Positions 1 to 9,181 of a DNA stretch of 22,855 nucleotides are shown here, in pieces. Origin of the DNA: an uncultured Planctomycetaceae bacterium (GTDB lineage: Bacteria > Planctomycetota > Planctomycetia > Pirellulales > Pirellulaceae); NCBI GenBank assembly GCA_937967665.1, contig CALBSZ010000288.1, positions 1 to 22,855 of the forward strand, read 5' to 3'. The number at the start of each line of letters is the position of its first letter. The first letter of the stretch is position 1. The notes beneath the pieces were generated by a model. It was not told where the DNA came from. It was given only the letters and a program-made list of their open reading frames with translations, and did no database searches. A program made the translations under genes and the position numbers.

Positions 1-115
1 ATTCCCGGGGGCTCGCTTCACTCGACCCCGGCCACCCACCACACCAACGCGAGTTTTGGAACAAAGTCTAGGCTACGAACTCCAACGACTGCGGCACAAA
101 GAGGACGCGTCTACG

Positions 116-3100
116 ATGAAACACGACGATCGATACGAACCGAGGCGCCGCGAGTTCACCCGCGCCGCCGGCACCCGTCGCCGCACAGTGGCCAACGCCC
201 CCTCACCCGCTCGGCGCTCCGGCCTGGTGTCGAACCGTTGGAGTTCGCCGCTGGTCGTCTGGTTCGGCGGGCTGCTGAAGAGAACACTGCGATATCCCCT
301 CCGTCAAAGGAGTAGCTGTACGTTCGTCGCGGCGCAAGTCGAGCCGCTGGAATCGCGGCAACTTCTGGCGACGGTCTCCTATTGGCAGTTCGACAGCAAT
401 ACTAGCTCGCCCGGTCTGGCCGACTCGGTTGGCACCTACGATCTGGTGGTGGCCGAGGGCTCGGGATTTTCGGCAAACTCCACGGCGGCCGTGCACCCCG
501 TCTCCAACCCGGATGCGACGGTGGGGTTTTCCGGTGACCCCTCGGCCAACCCGGACGCGGGCGCGGCCAATGCCTCACTTAGCCTGCCTGGCGGAAGCGG
601 CCAGCATTACCTGAACGTCCCGAGTGACCCGGGAAACGTCTTCAATCTTTCCGGACAGAGTTTCACCTTCGAGGGCTGGTTCCAGCACGGTGCCACGGTC
701 TCGCCGGACGGCTTCGGCCACATCATCGGCGGCACGCGCAATGCCGGCGGCTTCGGCGGCTACCTTTTGAAGATGGAAGCGGATGGCTCGATCCAAGGCT
801 ATTTCAGGGACAATACCAACGGGGCCGCGACTTTTAGCATTCAAACCTCGGGCACGGATTTCCGCAGCGACACGGTGTTCCATCACTTTGCCCTCGTCTG
901 GCAGGATGGCGCGGGTACCAACTCGACTGGCTACGCCGAGATCTACATTGACGGCATTCTTGAGGCCAGCGGCAGTGCTCCAAGTAGCTTCAGTGCGGCG
1001 GACGCTGACGCCGGAGATCAGGCGTTCATCATTGGCGGCCGCAATGCTGCCACCCAGAACACATGGGATGGCCGATTTGACGAGTTCCGCTTCAGCGATG
1101 TCGCACTGGCGTCCTCCGAGTTCTTATCGGCGCCTCCCGCTTCCTCGACCGTCGCCTACTGGCAATTCGATAGTAATGGCAGTTCCTCCGGCCTGACAGA
1201 TTCCGTGGGTACTTATGATCTCGTAGTGGCGGAGGGGACGGGATTCGCGGCGAATTCGACAGCGTCAATCAACCCCGTACCGAACCCCGACATGACGGTG
1301 GGGTTTGCTGGTAACCCGTCCGCCAACCCGGACCCTGGTCTGTCCCATGCCTCACTCAGCTTGCCTGGTGGAAGCGGCCAACATTATCTGAACGTCCCGA
1401 GTGATCCGGGAGACGTCTTCAATCTTTCGGGAAAGAGTTTCACCTTCGAGGGCTGGTTCCAGCACAATGCCTCGGTAACGCCAGACGGCTTCGGCCACAT
1501 CATCGGAGGCTCGCGCAATGCCGGCGGCTTCGGCGGCTACCTCTTGAAGATGGAAGCGGATGGCTCGATCCAAGGCTATTTCAGGGACAATACCAATGGG
1601 CTCGCGACTTTGAGCATCCAAACGTCGGGCACGGATTTCCGCAGTGACACGGTGTTCCATCACTTCGCCCTTGTCTGGCAGGATGGCGCGGGCGCCAATT
1701 CGACCGGCTACGCCGAGATTTACGTTGACGGCGTTCTCGAGGCAAGCGGCAGTGCTCCAAGTAGCTTCAGCGCCGCGGACGCTGACGCCGGAGATCAGGC
1801 GTTCATCATCGGCGGCCGCAATGCTGCCAGCCAAAACACATGGGATGGCCGGTTTGACGAATTCCGCTTCAGCGACGTTGCACTGGCGCCTTCTGAGTTC
1901 CTGTCAGCGGCCCCTGCCTCTCCCACCGTCGCCTACTGGGAATTCGATGATGGTGATCTGACCGGCGCGGCAGTCGGTGGGTCCACCTACGATCTCACGA
2001 ATAACGGCTATTCCAGCAGCACGACCAACCTCGTCCAACCCATTCCCAACCCGGACACAACGGTTGGCTTCGTCGGCGATGCGACAAATAACGCCGGCAG
2101 TGTTGCGTCCACTGGAACCGGCAACAGCTATTTTATCGCCGGCGCGAGCAGTCGCGACGCGTTGCTGCTGGAGGGGAATTCGTGGACGTTTGAAGGTTGG
2201 TTCAACGCTTCGAATACAGATTTCGATCCCCTCTTCACAACGCGCGGTGGACAAAGCGGAGATGGTTTGCTGTTCGACAAGCGCAGCACCGGGTTCAACC
2301 TGTTCATCGCCGATGGCGGTTCCAATGAGACGACTTTCACCGGCGTCTCCTATCCGCTCAACACCGATGTTCATTTCGCACTGACCTTCGACTCGGCGGC
2401 AGGCCCTGGCAACGGTCGATTCGAACTGTTCGTTAACGGTGTCCTGCAAGCCACCCACGACACGGCGCTGTCATTGGCAGGCGTCGATTCTGGAGATACG
2501 ACCCAGTTGGAACTGCTCGGACGCGCCGGCGACAGCGACGGGGCGTTTGCGGGATCGGCGGACGAATTCCGCATCTCTAATCGTGTCTTGGCGCCCTCCG
2601 AGTTCTTGTCGGCGACGAGCGCCCCCGACACAGACCCGCCACTGATCGTAACCCTCGCCCCTGCTGATGGTGCGACGAATGTTCTGGACCTGGCTACCAA
2701 CCTCGTGGCAACATTCGACGAGCCGATTGTGTTGAAGAACGGCGGCACAATCACGATTACCGATACCGACGACGGCTCGGGCACGCAAGTGATCAACCTT
2801 TTGAATGCAGCGCGGGCCAGTGTCTCTGCAGCTACACTGACCATCGATCCCGTCAGCGACCTCGAACCAAACACGAACTACGAGATCGTCATTGACGCCA
2901 ACGCGATCGAAGACCAGGCCATGAGCCCGAACGCCTTCCCCGGCACGGCAGCCGGCGAGTGGACCTTTACCACCGGCAATACGACGGTTGCGTACTGGCA
3001 ATTTGATAGTAGCTCCGGTTCACCCGGCCTGGCCGACTCGGTTGGTGGTTATGATCTCGCCGCGGCTGAGGGCACGGGCTTCACGGCAAACTCCACGCCA

Positions 3101-5872
3101 TCCGAAAACCCCGTCCCCAACCCGGACACGACCGCAGGATTTTCGGGTGACCCTTCAGCCAATCCCGACCCGGGGTTGGCCAATGCCTCACTGAGCGCCC
3201 CCGGGGGAAGCGGCCAGCACTATCTGAACGTCCCCAGTGATCCAGGAAACATCTTTAACCTCTCCGGCAAGAGTTTCACCTTTGAGGGCTGGTTCCAGCA
3301 CAGCGCCTCGGTGGCACCCGACGGCTTCGGCCACATCATCGGAGGCTCGCGCAATGCCGGCGCATTCAGAGGTTATCTCGTGAAGATGCAGGCGGGCGGC
3401 GAGATTCAGGTCTACTTCAATGATGGTACGAACGAGTGGAATATCACTACTTCGGGTACCGACTATCGCAGCGACACGGTCTTCCATCACTTTGCTCTCG
3501 TCTGGCAGGACGGGGCCGGCGCCAATTCCACGGGTCAAGCAGACCTTTACGTTGACGGGATCCTCGAGGCGAGCGGCAGTGCTCCCTCCGGCTTTAGTGC
3601 CGCGAATGCCGATACCGGAGACGAGGCCTTCATCATCGGTGGCCGTAACGCTGCCAGCCAGAACACGTGGGACGGCCGGTTCGACGAGTTCCGGTTTAGC
3701 AATGTCGCGTTAACGTCGTCCGAGTTCCTCTTCGACTCGAATCAACCGCCCGTGACCGTCGACGCCAGCCTGGACGCCACCGAAGACGGCGCGGCGGTCA
3801 CCACCGGCGTACTGGCTTCCGACGACAATGACGACGCCAACAGCCTGACTTATGCGGTCAGCAACGGGCCAACGGAAGGTGCCGCCGCCAGCAACGGCGA
3901 TGGCACGTTTACCTTTGACCCCGGCAGTGACTTTCAGGACCTGGCAGAAGGTGTCCAGCGCGTGGTGAGTTTCGACATCACCGCGACCGATACCGACGGC
4001 GCAGTCAGCAACACGAGTACGGTGACAGTGACAGTCACCGGAGTGAACGATCCGCCGAACGCGCCAACGGACAGCAATTTGGATCCGAATTCGATTCCGG
4101 AAGACGCTGCCAACGATGACCTGGTAGGCATCATGGCCAGCGCCACCGATATTGACAGCGGAGATACGCAAACTTACTTATTGACCGACGATGCGGGTGG
4201 ACGATTCAAGATCGACAGCTCGTCGGGCATCGTGACCGTGCGGGACGCCACGTTGTTGAATCATGAAGACGCCGCCAGCCATGCCATCACCGTGCAGGTT
4301 GAAGACAGCCAGGGCGCCACCGCCTCGGCAACGTTCAGTATCGACATTGCCAACGTCAGTCCCTCGGGCCCGACCGATAGCGATAGCGCCGACAACTCGG
4401 TGGCCGAAGCCTCTGCAGTCGGCACCGTCGTGGGTGTAACGGCGTCGTCCACCGATCCCAACGGCATCGCGGGCGGCGCGGGCGTCGTCTACAGCATCAC
4501 GGCGGATACGTCCGGCGGCGGCTTTAAGATCGACGCGTCCACGGCAGTCGTGACGGTGGCCGATAGCAGCAAGATCGATATCGGCAACAGCAGCGTCAAC
4601 CATACTATCACGGTGCAGGCTACCGATAACGCCACGCCGACGGCGGGAACGTCGACCGAATCGTTTGCGATTGCGGTCACCAACGTCGATCCGACCGGCT
4701 CGATCAGTGGCCCGAGCCTGGCTTCCCCTTCCGAAACCTTGCATTTCGAGTTCGCGGGCGACGATGTTTCGACAGCCGATCGCAGTTCTCTCACCTGCTC
4801 GGTGAATTGGGGCGATGGCAGTCCTACCGAGAACTTAGGCAATTGCAATGCCGCGGCGCCGGTGGCGCGGACGCACGAATACAACGCGTTGGGTCCGTAC
4901 TCCATCGCGCTCTCGATCGCGGACGATTCGGGCACGGTGGTTGTCGATACGCATACGGTCAACGTCACGAACGATCCCCGCGTGGACGCCAACGGCAACC
5001 TGCTGGTCCCCGATTCACTGGACGGCAGTAACCGGATCATCATTACCGACACTAACGGGGGCGGGCAGCACGTTTTCCGTAACGATATCGGCTTCGGACC
5101 GTTCTACCCCACTACCGGCATCGTTCGCATTATCACCGGCGACGGTCCGGACAAGATCACGATCGCCTCGAATCGGATCTGCGGCGATATCGATGCCGGC
5201 GGGGGCGACAACTACATCGCGGCCAGCGGCTGCGCGGACACGATCGTGGCTGCCGGGGGCGATGACATCATTATCAGCGGCAATGGCGACGATACGGTCA
5301 ATGCCGGCGACGGCGACAACAAAGTTGATGCGGGGACCGGCGACGATGTGATCAGCGCCGGTAACGGTCGGGACGAGCTGTTGGGCCGCGCAGGTGACGA
5401 CACGATCATCGCGGGTGCAGGAGACGATCTGGTCGCCGGCGGAACGGGCGACGACTTCGTGCAGGCTGGCGATGGTGACGATGTGCTCAGCGGCGGCAGT
5501 GGCAACGACGTGCTCTTGGGAGGGGCCGGCAATGATCGCATCTTCGGTCGACAAGACCGCGATATCATTGTGGGCGGTTCAGGCGGTGACAGTCTCCAAG
5601 GCGATAGCGGCGAGGACATACTTGGTGGCGGTGTGACGTCGTTGACGCAGACGCAGCTCGAGGCCGTGCGCGCCGAATGGGTCAGTGACCACGACTTCGA
5701 CACTCGCGTGATCGAAGTGTTATCGACACTCGGCCTGGCGGCCGGCATGAGCGACGACGCAGGCGCCGTTGACGGTGTCAACGGCCACGTCGAAGCCGAT
5801 CTCTATCTCGCCCACGGTACCGACCAGGTGTTTGCTGTCCGTGCCGAAGACGTCGTGCAGAATCTGTTGTGA
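116..5872 (+). CDS. Giant secreted multidomain LamG / Ig-like / cadherin-like / RTX repeat protein
   Basis: Probable cell-surface or secreted adhesion or carbohydrate-binding protein of about 1918 residues. A basic N-terminal region and a hydrophobic stretch precede the motif VEPLESRQLLA (nt about 338-370), which resembles the planctomycete extracellular-protein N-terminal signature. Modules in order by nucleotide: LamG/concanavalin-like repeats (374-1147, 1148-1921), a divergent LamG (about 1928-2630), an SbsA-type Ig-like domain (about 2632-2980), a fourth LamG copy (about 2981-3740), VCBS/cadherin-like domains (about 3742-4700), a PKD-like domain (about 4701-4975) and RTX-type GGxGxD calcium-binding nonapeptides (about 5150-5640). 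The C-terminal tail (LTQTQLEAVRAEW) resembles planctomycete RTX proteins. I chose the ATG at 116 because AAAGAGGA lies 11 nt upstream; an in-frame TTG at 56 would add 20 residues. Function beyond an extracellular adhesin-like role is not readable. No partner gene is evident nearby. Confidence 0.88.
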   Translation: MKHDDRYEPRRREFTRAAGTRRRTVANAPSPARRSGLVSNRWSSPLVVWFGGLLKRTLRYPLRQRSSCTFVAAQVEPLESRQLLATVSYWQFDSNTSSPGLADSVGTYDLVVAEGSGFSANSTAAVHPVSNPDATVGFSGDPSANPDAGAANASLSLPGGSGQHYLNVPSDPGNVFNLSGQSFTFEGWFQHGATVSPDGFGHIIGGTRNAGGFGGYLLKMEADGSIQGYFRDNTNGAATFSIQTSGTDFRSDTVFHHFALVWQDGAGTNSTGYAEIYIDGILEASGSAPSSFSAADADAGDQAFIIGGRNAATQNTWDGRFDEFRFSDVALASSEFLSAPPASSTVAYWQFDSNGSSSGLTDSVGTYDLVVAEGTGFAANSTASINPVPNPDMTVGFAGNPSANPDPGLSHASLSLPGGSGQHYLNVPSDPGDVFNLSGKSFTFEGWFQHNASVTPDGFGHIIGGSRNAGGFGGYLLKMEADGSIQGYFRDNTNGLATLSIQTSGTDFRSDTVFHHFALVWQDGAGANSTGYAEIYVDGVLEASGSAPSSFSAADADAGDQAFIIGGRNAASQNTWDGRFDEFRFSDVALAPSEFLSAAPASPTVAYWEFDDGDLTGAAVGGSTYDLTNNGYSSSTTNLVQPIPNPDTTVGFVGDATNNAGSVASTGTGNSYFIAGASSRDALLLEGNSWTFEGWFNASNTDFDPLFTTRGGQSGDGLLFDKRSTGFNLFIADGGSNETTFTGVSYPLNTDVHFALTFDSAAGPGNGRFELFVNGVLQATHDTALSLAGVDSGDTTQLELLGRAGDSDGAFAGSADEFRISNRVLAPSEFLSATSAPDTDPPLIVTLAPADGATNVLDLATNLVATFDEPIVLKNGGTITITDTDDGSGTQVINLLNAARASVSAATLTIDPVSDLEPNTNYEIVIDANAIEDQAMSPNAFPGTAAGEWTFTTGNTTVAYWQFDSSSGSPGLADSVGGYDLAAAEGTGFTANSTPSENPVPNPDTTAGFSGDPSANPDPGLANASLSAPGGSGQHYLNVPSDPGNIFNLSGKSFTFEGWFQHSASVAPDGFGHIIGGSRNAGAFRGYLVKMQAGGEIQVYFNDGTNEWNITTSGTDYRSDTVFHHFALVWQDGAGANSTGQADLYVDGILEASGSAPSGFSAANADTGDEAFIIGGRNAASQNTWDGRFDEFRFSNVALTSSEFLFDSNQPPVTVDASLDATEDGAAVTTGVLASDDNDDANSLTYAVSNGPTEGAAASNGDGTFTFDPGSDFQDLAEGVQRVVSFDITATDTDGAVSNTSTVTVTVTGVNDPPNAPTDSNLDPNSIPEDAANDDLVGIMASATDIDSGDTQTYLLTDDAGGRFKIDSSSGIVTVRDATLLNHEDAASHAITVQVEDSQGATASATFSIDIANVSPSGPTDSDSADNSVAEASAVGTVVGVTASSTDPNGIAGGAGVVYSITADTSGGGFKIDASTAVVTVADSSKIDIGNSSVNHTITVQATDNATPTAGTSTESFAIAVTNVDPTGSISGPSLASPSETLHFEFAGDDVSTADRSSLTCSVNWGDGSPTENLGNCNAAAPVARTHEYNALGPYSIALSIADDSGTVVVDTHTVNVTNDPRVDANGNLLVPDSLDGSNRIIITDTNGGGQHVFRNDIGFGPFYPTTGIVRIITGDGPDKITIASNRICGDIDAGGGDNYIAASGCADTIVAAGGDDIIISGNGDDTVNAGDGDNKVDAGTGDDVISAGNGRDELLGRAGDDTIIAGAGDDLVAGGTGDDFVQAGDGDDVLSGGSGNDVLLGGAGNDRIFGRQDRDIIVGGSGGDSLQGDSGEDILGGGVTSLTQTQLEAVRAEWVSDHDFDTRVIEVLSTLGLAAGMSDDAGAVDGVNGHVEADLYLAHGTDQVFAVRAEDVVQNLL
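374..1921 (+). repeat. Two tandem LamG-encoding DNA repeats, period 777 bp
   Basis: The two units (about 374-1147 and 1148-1921) are near copies at DNA level. An exact 53-bp block occurs at 767-819 and again at 1544-1596, an offset of 777 bp, or 259 codons. A third, more diverged copy occurs at about 2981-3740, after an unrelated LamG and an Ig-like domain. Retained silent-site identity points to recent intragenic duplication of copies 1 and 2 or to gene conversion. Confidence 0.9.
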
Positions 5873-6128
5873 TTTGCTGTCGGGCCGCCAGAGCGCGTCT
5901 CGCGTAAATGGAGCGTTTTTTTCGTCCCTTGATGCGAGGCTGTACCGCGCCAGAGACGCTGCAGGTACGTGCGACTCGCACGCAGGGTGGCTTTTGTTGC
6001 AGGCCACCAATGAGATTGTGCTGCGAAAGGGGGGCAGGGACCATCGATCCGACCGGGTTTGGGGGACGAACCACATGCGACGATGGAGCCAGTCCCCGAT
6101 TCGCTTTCGTGGCCCTTGTCCTGTCCTG
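5873..6128. other. Intergenic region between convergent genes
   Basis: This 256-bp stretch separates the 3' ends of the giant gene and the regulator, and I see no credible gene in it. It has a T-run at about 5914-5920 and a hairpin with GGTGGC / GCCACC arms (5986-5991 and 6003-6008). The hairpin is not followed by a T-run on either strand, so a terminator call would be weak. Confidence 0.4.
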
Positions 6129-7301
6129 CTAATGTCGTGGTGGTCCGGTGGTCCGCCCGGGCTGGAGTTCGTAGGCGACGACTTCGTGTTTCGGTTTGTG
6201 GTCGTCGCCCGCGTCGATGGTGTCGAGCAATAACCTGGCGGCCCGGCGGCCCAGGTCGTGCCAATCGAGTTGCAGGCAAGTGAGCCCGATCACTTCTCCC
6301 CCGCCGCCGCCTACGACACTCAGGTCTTGGGGAACCTCTAATCCCCGCTCCAGCGCGGCCTCCATGACGAAGTTGGCCAGCGCGTTGCTAAAACAAATCA
6401 CGGCTGTCGGTGCTGCTGGCGTTGCCAGAATCTTCTCGACAACCTCGGCCGCGCCCTCCCGATTGATCCGGACAAACATCTCCCACGCCCGACGGCAGCG
6501 CAACCCGGCTTCTCGCATGCCTTCGCGGTAACCTCGCAAGTGCCACGGATTGAGATCTTGTTGATGCCACTGCGCAAGCGCGATGCGGCGGTGTCCCAGG
6601 TTCGCCAGGTGCCGCACCGCCAGCTTCGCGCGGCCGAAAGCATCAGGGCGGATCGAACTGATCTTGGCCAGGTGCAGATCGTGATCTAACAGCACCGCCG
6701 GAATGTTCATCCCACTCAACCGCCGCAAGAACTTCTCTTCCGCGATCGAAGCGAAGATCACGCCGCGTAATCGAGTTACCTCGCAGAGTTCTTCGAACGC
6801 CTTTCTAAGGCCGCCGATCCGCGCGCTCCTCACTACCATCTGGAATCCCGCCTCGCCCGCTTCGACCAGCGCGCCGTCGAACATCACGCTGCTCGTGGCG
6901 CGCGTGATGACCTCGCATTCACCCTGTTCGTCACTGTAATTGGCTTGCAGGTATCCCAGTGTGGTCGATGTGGGGACAAGCTTGGTCGGCACCTCGGCCG
7001 CATTGACGAACGTCCCACGCCGACGGTGCTTGACCAGCAGGCCCTCGTGTTGAAGGGCGTCGAGCGCCAGGCGGACGGTCTCGCGACTGACGCCCAACTG
7101 TTCGGCGAGTTCCACGGTCGTCGGCAGACGGCCGCCGGGAAAAATACCGTCGCCGACCGCGCGGCGCAATGTCTGCTCGACCTGGGCGATCAAAGTCAGC
7201 GGCCGATCAATGCGGTCCAGGCTGCTTTCCTCGGAACCCGCCCGAGGGACCTCGGCAGCCAACTTACGAACCGGTGCGGCTTTCCCGCGTTTCTTCGCCA
7301 T
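6129..7301 (-). CDS. GntR-type winged-helix / LacI-type effector-domain transcriptional regulator
   Basis: DNA-binding regulator of about 390 residues. An N-terminal GntR winged helix (residues about 31-100, core LAEQLGVSRETVRLALDALQ) is followed by a periplasmic-binding-protein-like LacI/GalR effector domain (about 113-385, with GHRRIALAQ and a near-C-terminal DLSVVGGGG segment). This is the arrangement of AraR-type sugar-responsive regulators, so a small carbohydrate-like ligand is likely but not shown. I chose the ATG at 7301 (MAKKRGK) because the 50 residues encoded upstream look non-coding and overlap the promoter region. The gene is divergent from the DUF1549/DUF1501/WD40 operon, with a 200-bp shared intergenic region containing palindromes, so it is probably the local repressor. 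The ligand cannot be predicted from sequence. Confidence 0.9.
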   Translation of the reverse strand: MAKKRGKAAPVRKLAAEVPRAGSEESSLDRIDRPLTLIAQVEQTLRRAVGDGIFPGGRLPTTVELAEQLGVSRETVRLALDALQHEGLLVKHRRRGTFVNAAEVPTKLVPTSTTLGYLQANYSDEQGECEVITRATSSVMFDGALVEAGEAGFQMVVRSARIGGLRKAFEELCEVTRLRGVIFASIAEEKFLRRLSGMNIPAVLLDHDLHLAKISSIRPDAFGRAKLAVRHLANLGHRRIALAQWHQQDLNPWHLRGYREGMREAGLRCRRAWEMFVRINREGAAEVVEKILATPAAPTAVICFSNALANFVMEAALERGLEVPQDLSVVGGGGGEVIGLTCLQLDWHDLGRRAARLLLDTIDAGDDHKPKHEVVAYELQPGRTTGPPRH

Positions 7302-7322
7302 TTGTTGGATTACCGCCCTGGA

Positions 7323-7352
7323 ATGACACAAAAACAACCAGTTTGTTATAGT
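7323..7352 (+). promoter_or_regulatory. Candidate sigma70-type promoter for the DUF1549 operon
   Basis: An ATGACA -35 box (7323-7328) is separated by 18 bp from a TATAGT -10 box (7347-7352); each differs from consensus at one position. It points toward the operon whose first ATG is at 7502. Palindromes overlap the spacer and the -10 box. Confidence 0.45.
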
Positions 7353-7357
7353 GTAAC
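7333..7357. promoter_or_regulatory. Candidate operator palindromes between the GntR/LacI regulator and the operon
   Basis: Two overlapping dyads are visible. AACAA-CCAGT-TTGTT spans 7333-7347 and GTTA-TAGTG-TAAC spans 7345-7357. They cover the spacer and -10 of the candidate plus-strand promoter and lie about 35-55 bp upstream of the regulator start, a classic position for autoregulation and repression of the divergent operon. Binding by the neighbouring regulator is inferred. Confidence 0.4.
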
Positions 7358-7449
7358 TGCGTTCGCGGCCCATTTGAAGCGTGGTATCATGAGGACTTGC
7401 CAACCTGGCGGCAGGGCAGTGCTGCCGGATGGCGGCCCGCCGAAACTCC

Positions 7450-7463
7450 AAGCCCCGGGGCTT
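7450..7463. repeat. 14-bp perfect palindrome in the operon leader
   Basis: AAGCCCC-GGGGCTT lies in the untranslated leader about 40 bp before the DUF1549 start. A smaller CGGCAG/CTGCCG hairpin lies just upstream (about 7411-7429). It may be a leader RNA structure or a protein site; no function can be assigned. Confidence 0.35.
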
Positions 7464-7501
7464 CCTGCCATTGAACGATCGAAATTTGAGAGACGTGTCC
7501 G

Positions 7502-9133
7502 ATGCAGCTTACTCGTCGATCCGCTCGCTTGATGTTGATGGTCCTTGTTGTCGTCCCGCTCGTCGCTCGCGGTGCCGAGCCGCTCCGCGACGTCATCGAC
7601 CGGCAAGTTGAGGCTGCCTGGAAAGCGCACAATGTGACGCCGGCGGAACGGTCTGGCGACGCCGAGTTCTTGCGGCGCGTCTATCTCGATTTACTGGGGA
7701 CGATACCTTCTCACGACGAAGCCAGAGCTTTCCTGGACGACACTGGGGCTGACAAGCGTGCGAAGCGGATCGATCAGTTGCTTGACGATCCGCGTTTTGC
7801 TCGGCATCAGGCGGAAGTGTGGGACCAGGTTTTGTTTGGCCGCAATCCGCCGGGATACGGAACGGACAAACGCGAGGGATTCCAGGTCTGGTTGCAGCGG
7901 CAGTTCCAGGAGAACACGCCGTATGACCGCTGGGTGAAAGCGATCCTGACAGCGAACGGCAATACGGTCGACGACGGCGCCCCGATGTTTTTCGTGCAGT
8001 ACAAGAACCAGCCCGAAGACGCGACCGAAGCGGTGACGCAAAAGTTCCTCGGCGTGCAACTACAATGCGCGCGCTGTCACGATCATCCGTTTGAGCCGTG
8101 GACGCAACTGGACTTTTACGGCACCGCCGCCTTTTTCGCGCGGCTGCAAGTCGTTGAGGTTGGCAAGAAGGACAAACTGGCGATGTACGCCATCGGTGAA
8201 AAGAATCTCGGCGACGTGCTGTTCACGGGTCCGGTCACCGAACAGGAAGTGGGCCAGAAGGGCGAACCGGTCAAGCCAAAATTTCTGCTTGGCGAAACGC
8301 TTGTTGAACCCGAGCTCCCGGAGGATTTTAAGGAGGACCGCAACTTTCCCAAGGGCAAGATGCCGCCGTCTCCGCAATTCTCGCGCAAAGATCAATTCGC
8401 CGAATGGGTCACGCGGCCCGATAATCCGTATTTCGCTCGCGCCGTGGCCAATCGTGTTTGGGCGCAGTTCCTGGGCCGCGGCATCGTCCACCCAGTGGAT
8501 AATATGAGCGAGTCGAATCCGCCGAGCCATCCGGAGTTACTGACGGCACTGACCACCGCAATGGTCGAACATCAGTTCGACTTGAAGTGGTACATTCGCG
8601 AATTGGTCAACAGCCGAACGTACCAGTTGGCCGGTACGGGCGACGTGCAAGAGGCGATGCCGGAATGGTACGAGCGGGCGCGCACGCGGCCACTCTCCGC
8701 GGAAGAGCTGGTCGATTCCTGGAATGTCGCGGTGGACTATGCGGGAATGGAAAAAGCGTCCGGCAACAAGCCGTCGGACGACCGTTACGCACCTTTGGGC
8801 TCCGGTTACCTGATGCAGTTTTTCGGCTCGCCCAGCAATGGCGTGGGTGATTTTCAGGGCGGGTTGCACGAGCACTTGTATCTGAACAACGGCGGCATCG
8901 CGAAACTGTTGAGTTCCTCCAAAGGCGGGCTCTACGATTCGTTGCTGCAGTCCGAGTCGTCCTGGGAGGAACGTGTCGAACGGTTGTTCCTGTCGTTGCT
9001 CAGTCGGCGGCCGACCGACTCGGAACGTGAACACTTTGTCACGTACCTGGCTTCGGAAGACGATCCGCGCGGCAGAATCGGTGAGGCGATCTGGGTTTTG
9101 ATGACGTGCAGTGAATTTCGCTTCAATCACTGA
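7502..9133 (+). CDS. DUF1549/DUF1553 domain secreted protein with CxxCH motif
   Basis: Exported protein of 543 residues. A signal peptide covers about residues 1-24 (LMLMVLVVVPLVARG-A). The DUF1549-type region runs from about residue 27 to 215 and contains FLRRVYLDLLGTIPS and the QCARCHDHPFEPW motif; C189 and C192 followed by H193 form a c-type-heme-like CxxCH. The DUF1553-type region (about 295-540) has the typical FARAVANRVWAQFLGRG and SRRPTDSERE segments. These families are abundant in planctomycetes and nearly always paired with DUF1501 genes, as here, but their biochemical role is not established. The form is shorter than many family members, which carry extra cytochrome or carbohydrate-binding domains. 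A weak GAGAG lies 9 nt upstream of the ATG. First gene of a three-gene operon. Confidence 0.93.
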   Translation: MQLTRRSARLMLMVLVVVPLVARGAEPLRDVIDRQVEAAWKAHNVTPAERSGDAEFLRRVYLDLLGTIPSHDEARAFLDDTGADKRAKRIDQLLDDPRFARHQAEVWDQVLFGRNPPGYGTDKREGFQVWLQRQFQENTPYDRWVKAILTANGNTVDDGAPMFFVQYKNQPEDATEAVTQKFLGVQLQCARCHDHPFEPWTQLDFYGTAAFFARLQVVEVGKKDKLAMYAIGEKNLGDVLFTGPVTEQEVGQKGEPVKPKFLLGETLVEPELPEDFKEDRNFPKGKMPPSPQFSRKDQFAEWVTRPDNPYFARAVANRVWAQFLGRGIVHPVDNMSESNPPSHPELLTALTTAMVEHQFDLKWYIRELVNSRTYQLAGTGDVQEAMPEWYERARTRPLSAEELVDSWNVAVDYAGMEKASGNKPSDDRYAPLGSGYLMQFFGSPSNGVGDFQGGLHEHLYLNNGGIAKLLSSSKGGLYDSLLQSESSWEERVERLFLSLLSRRPTDSEREHFVTYLASEDDPRGRIGEAIWVLMTCSEFRFNH

Positions 9134-9181
9134 CGGAAGCGATGTCCGCCTGACAAGCGGGGAATCGAAATGGAGAAGGCG

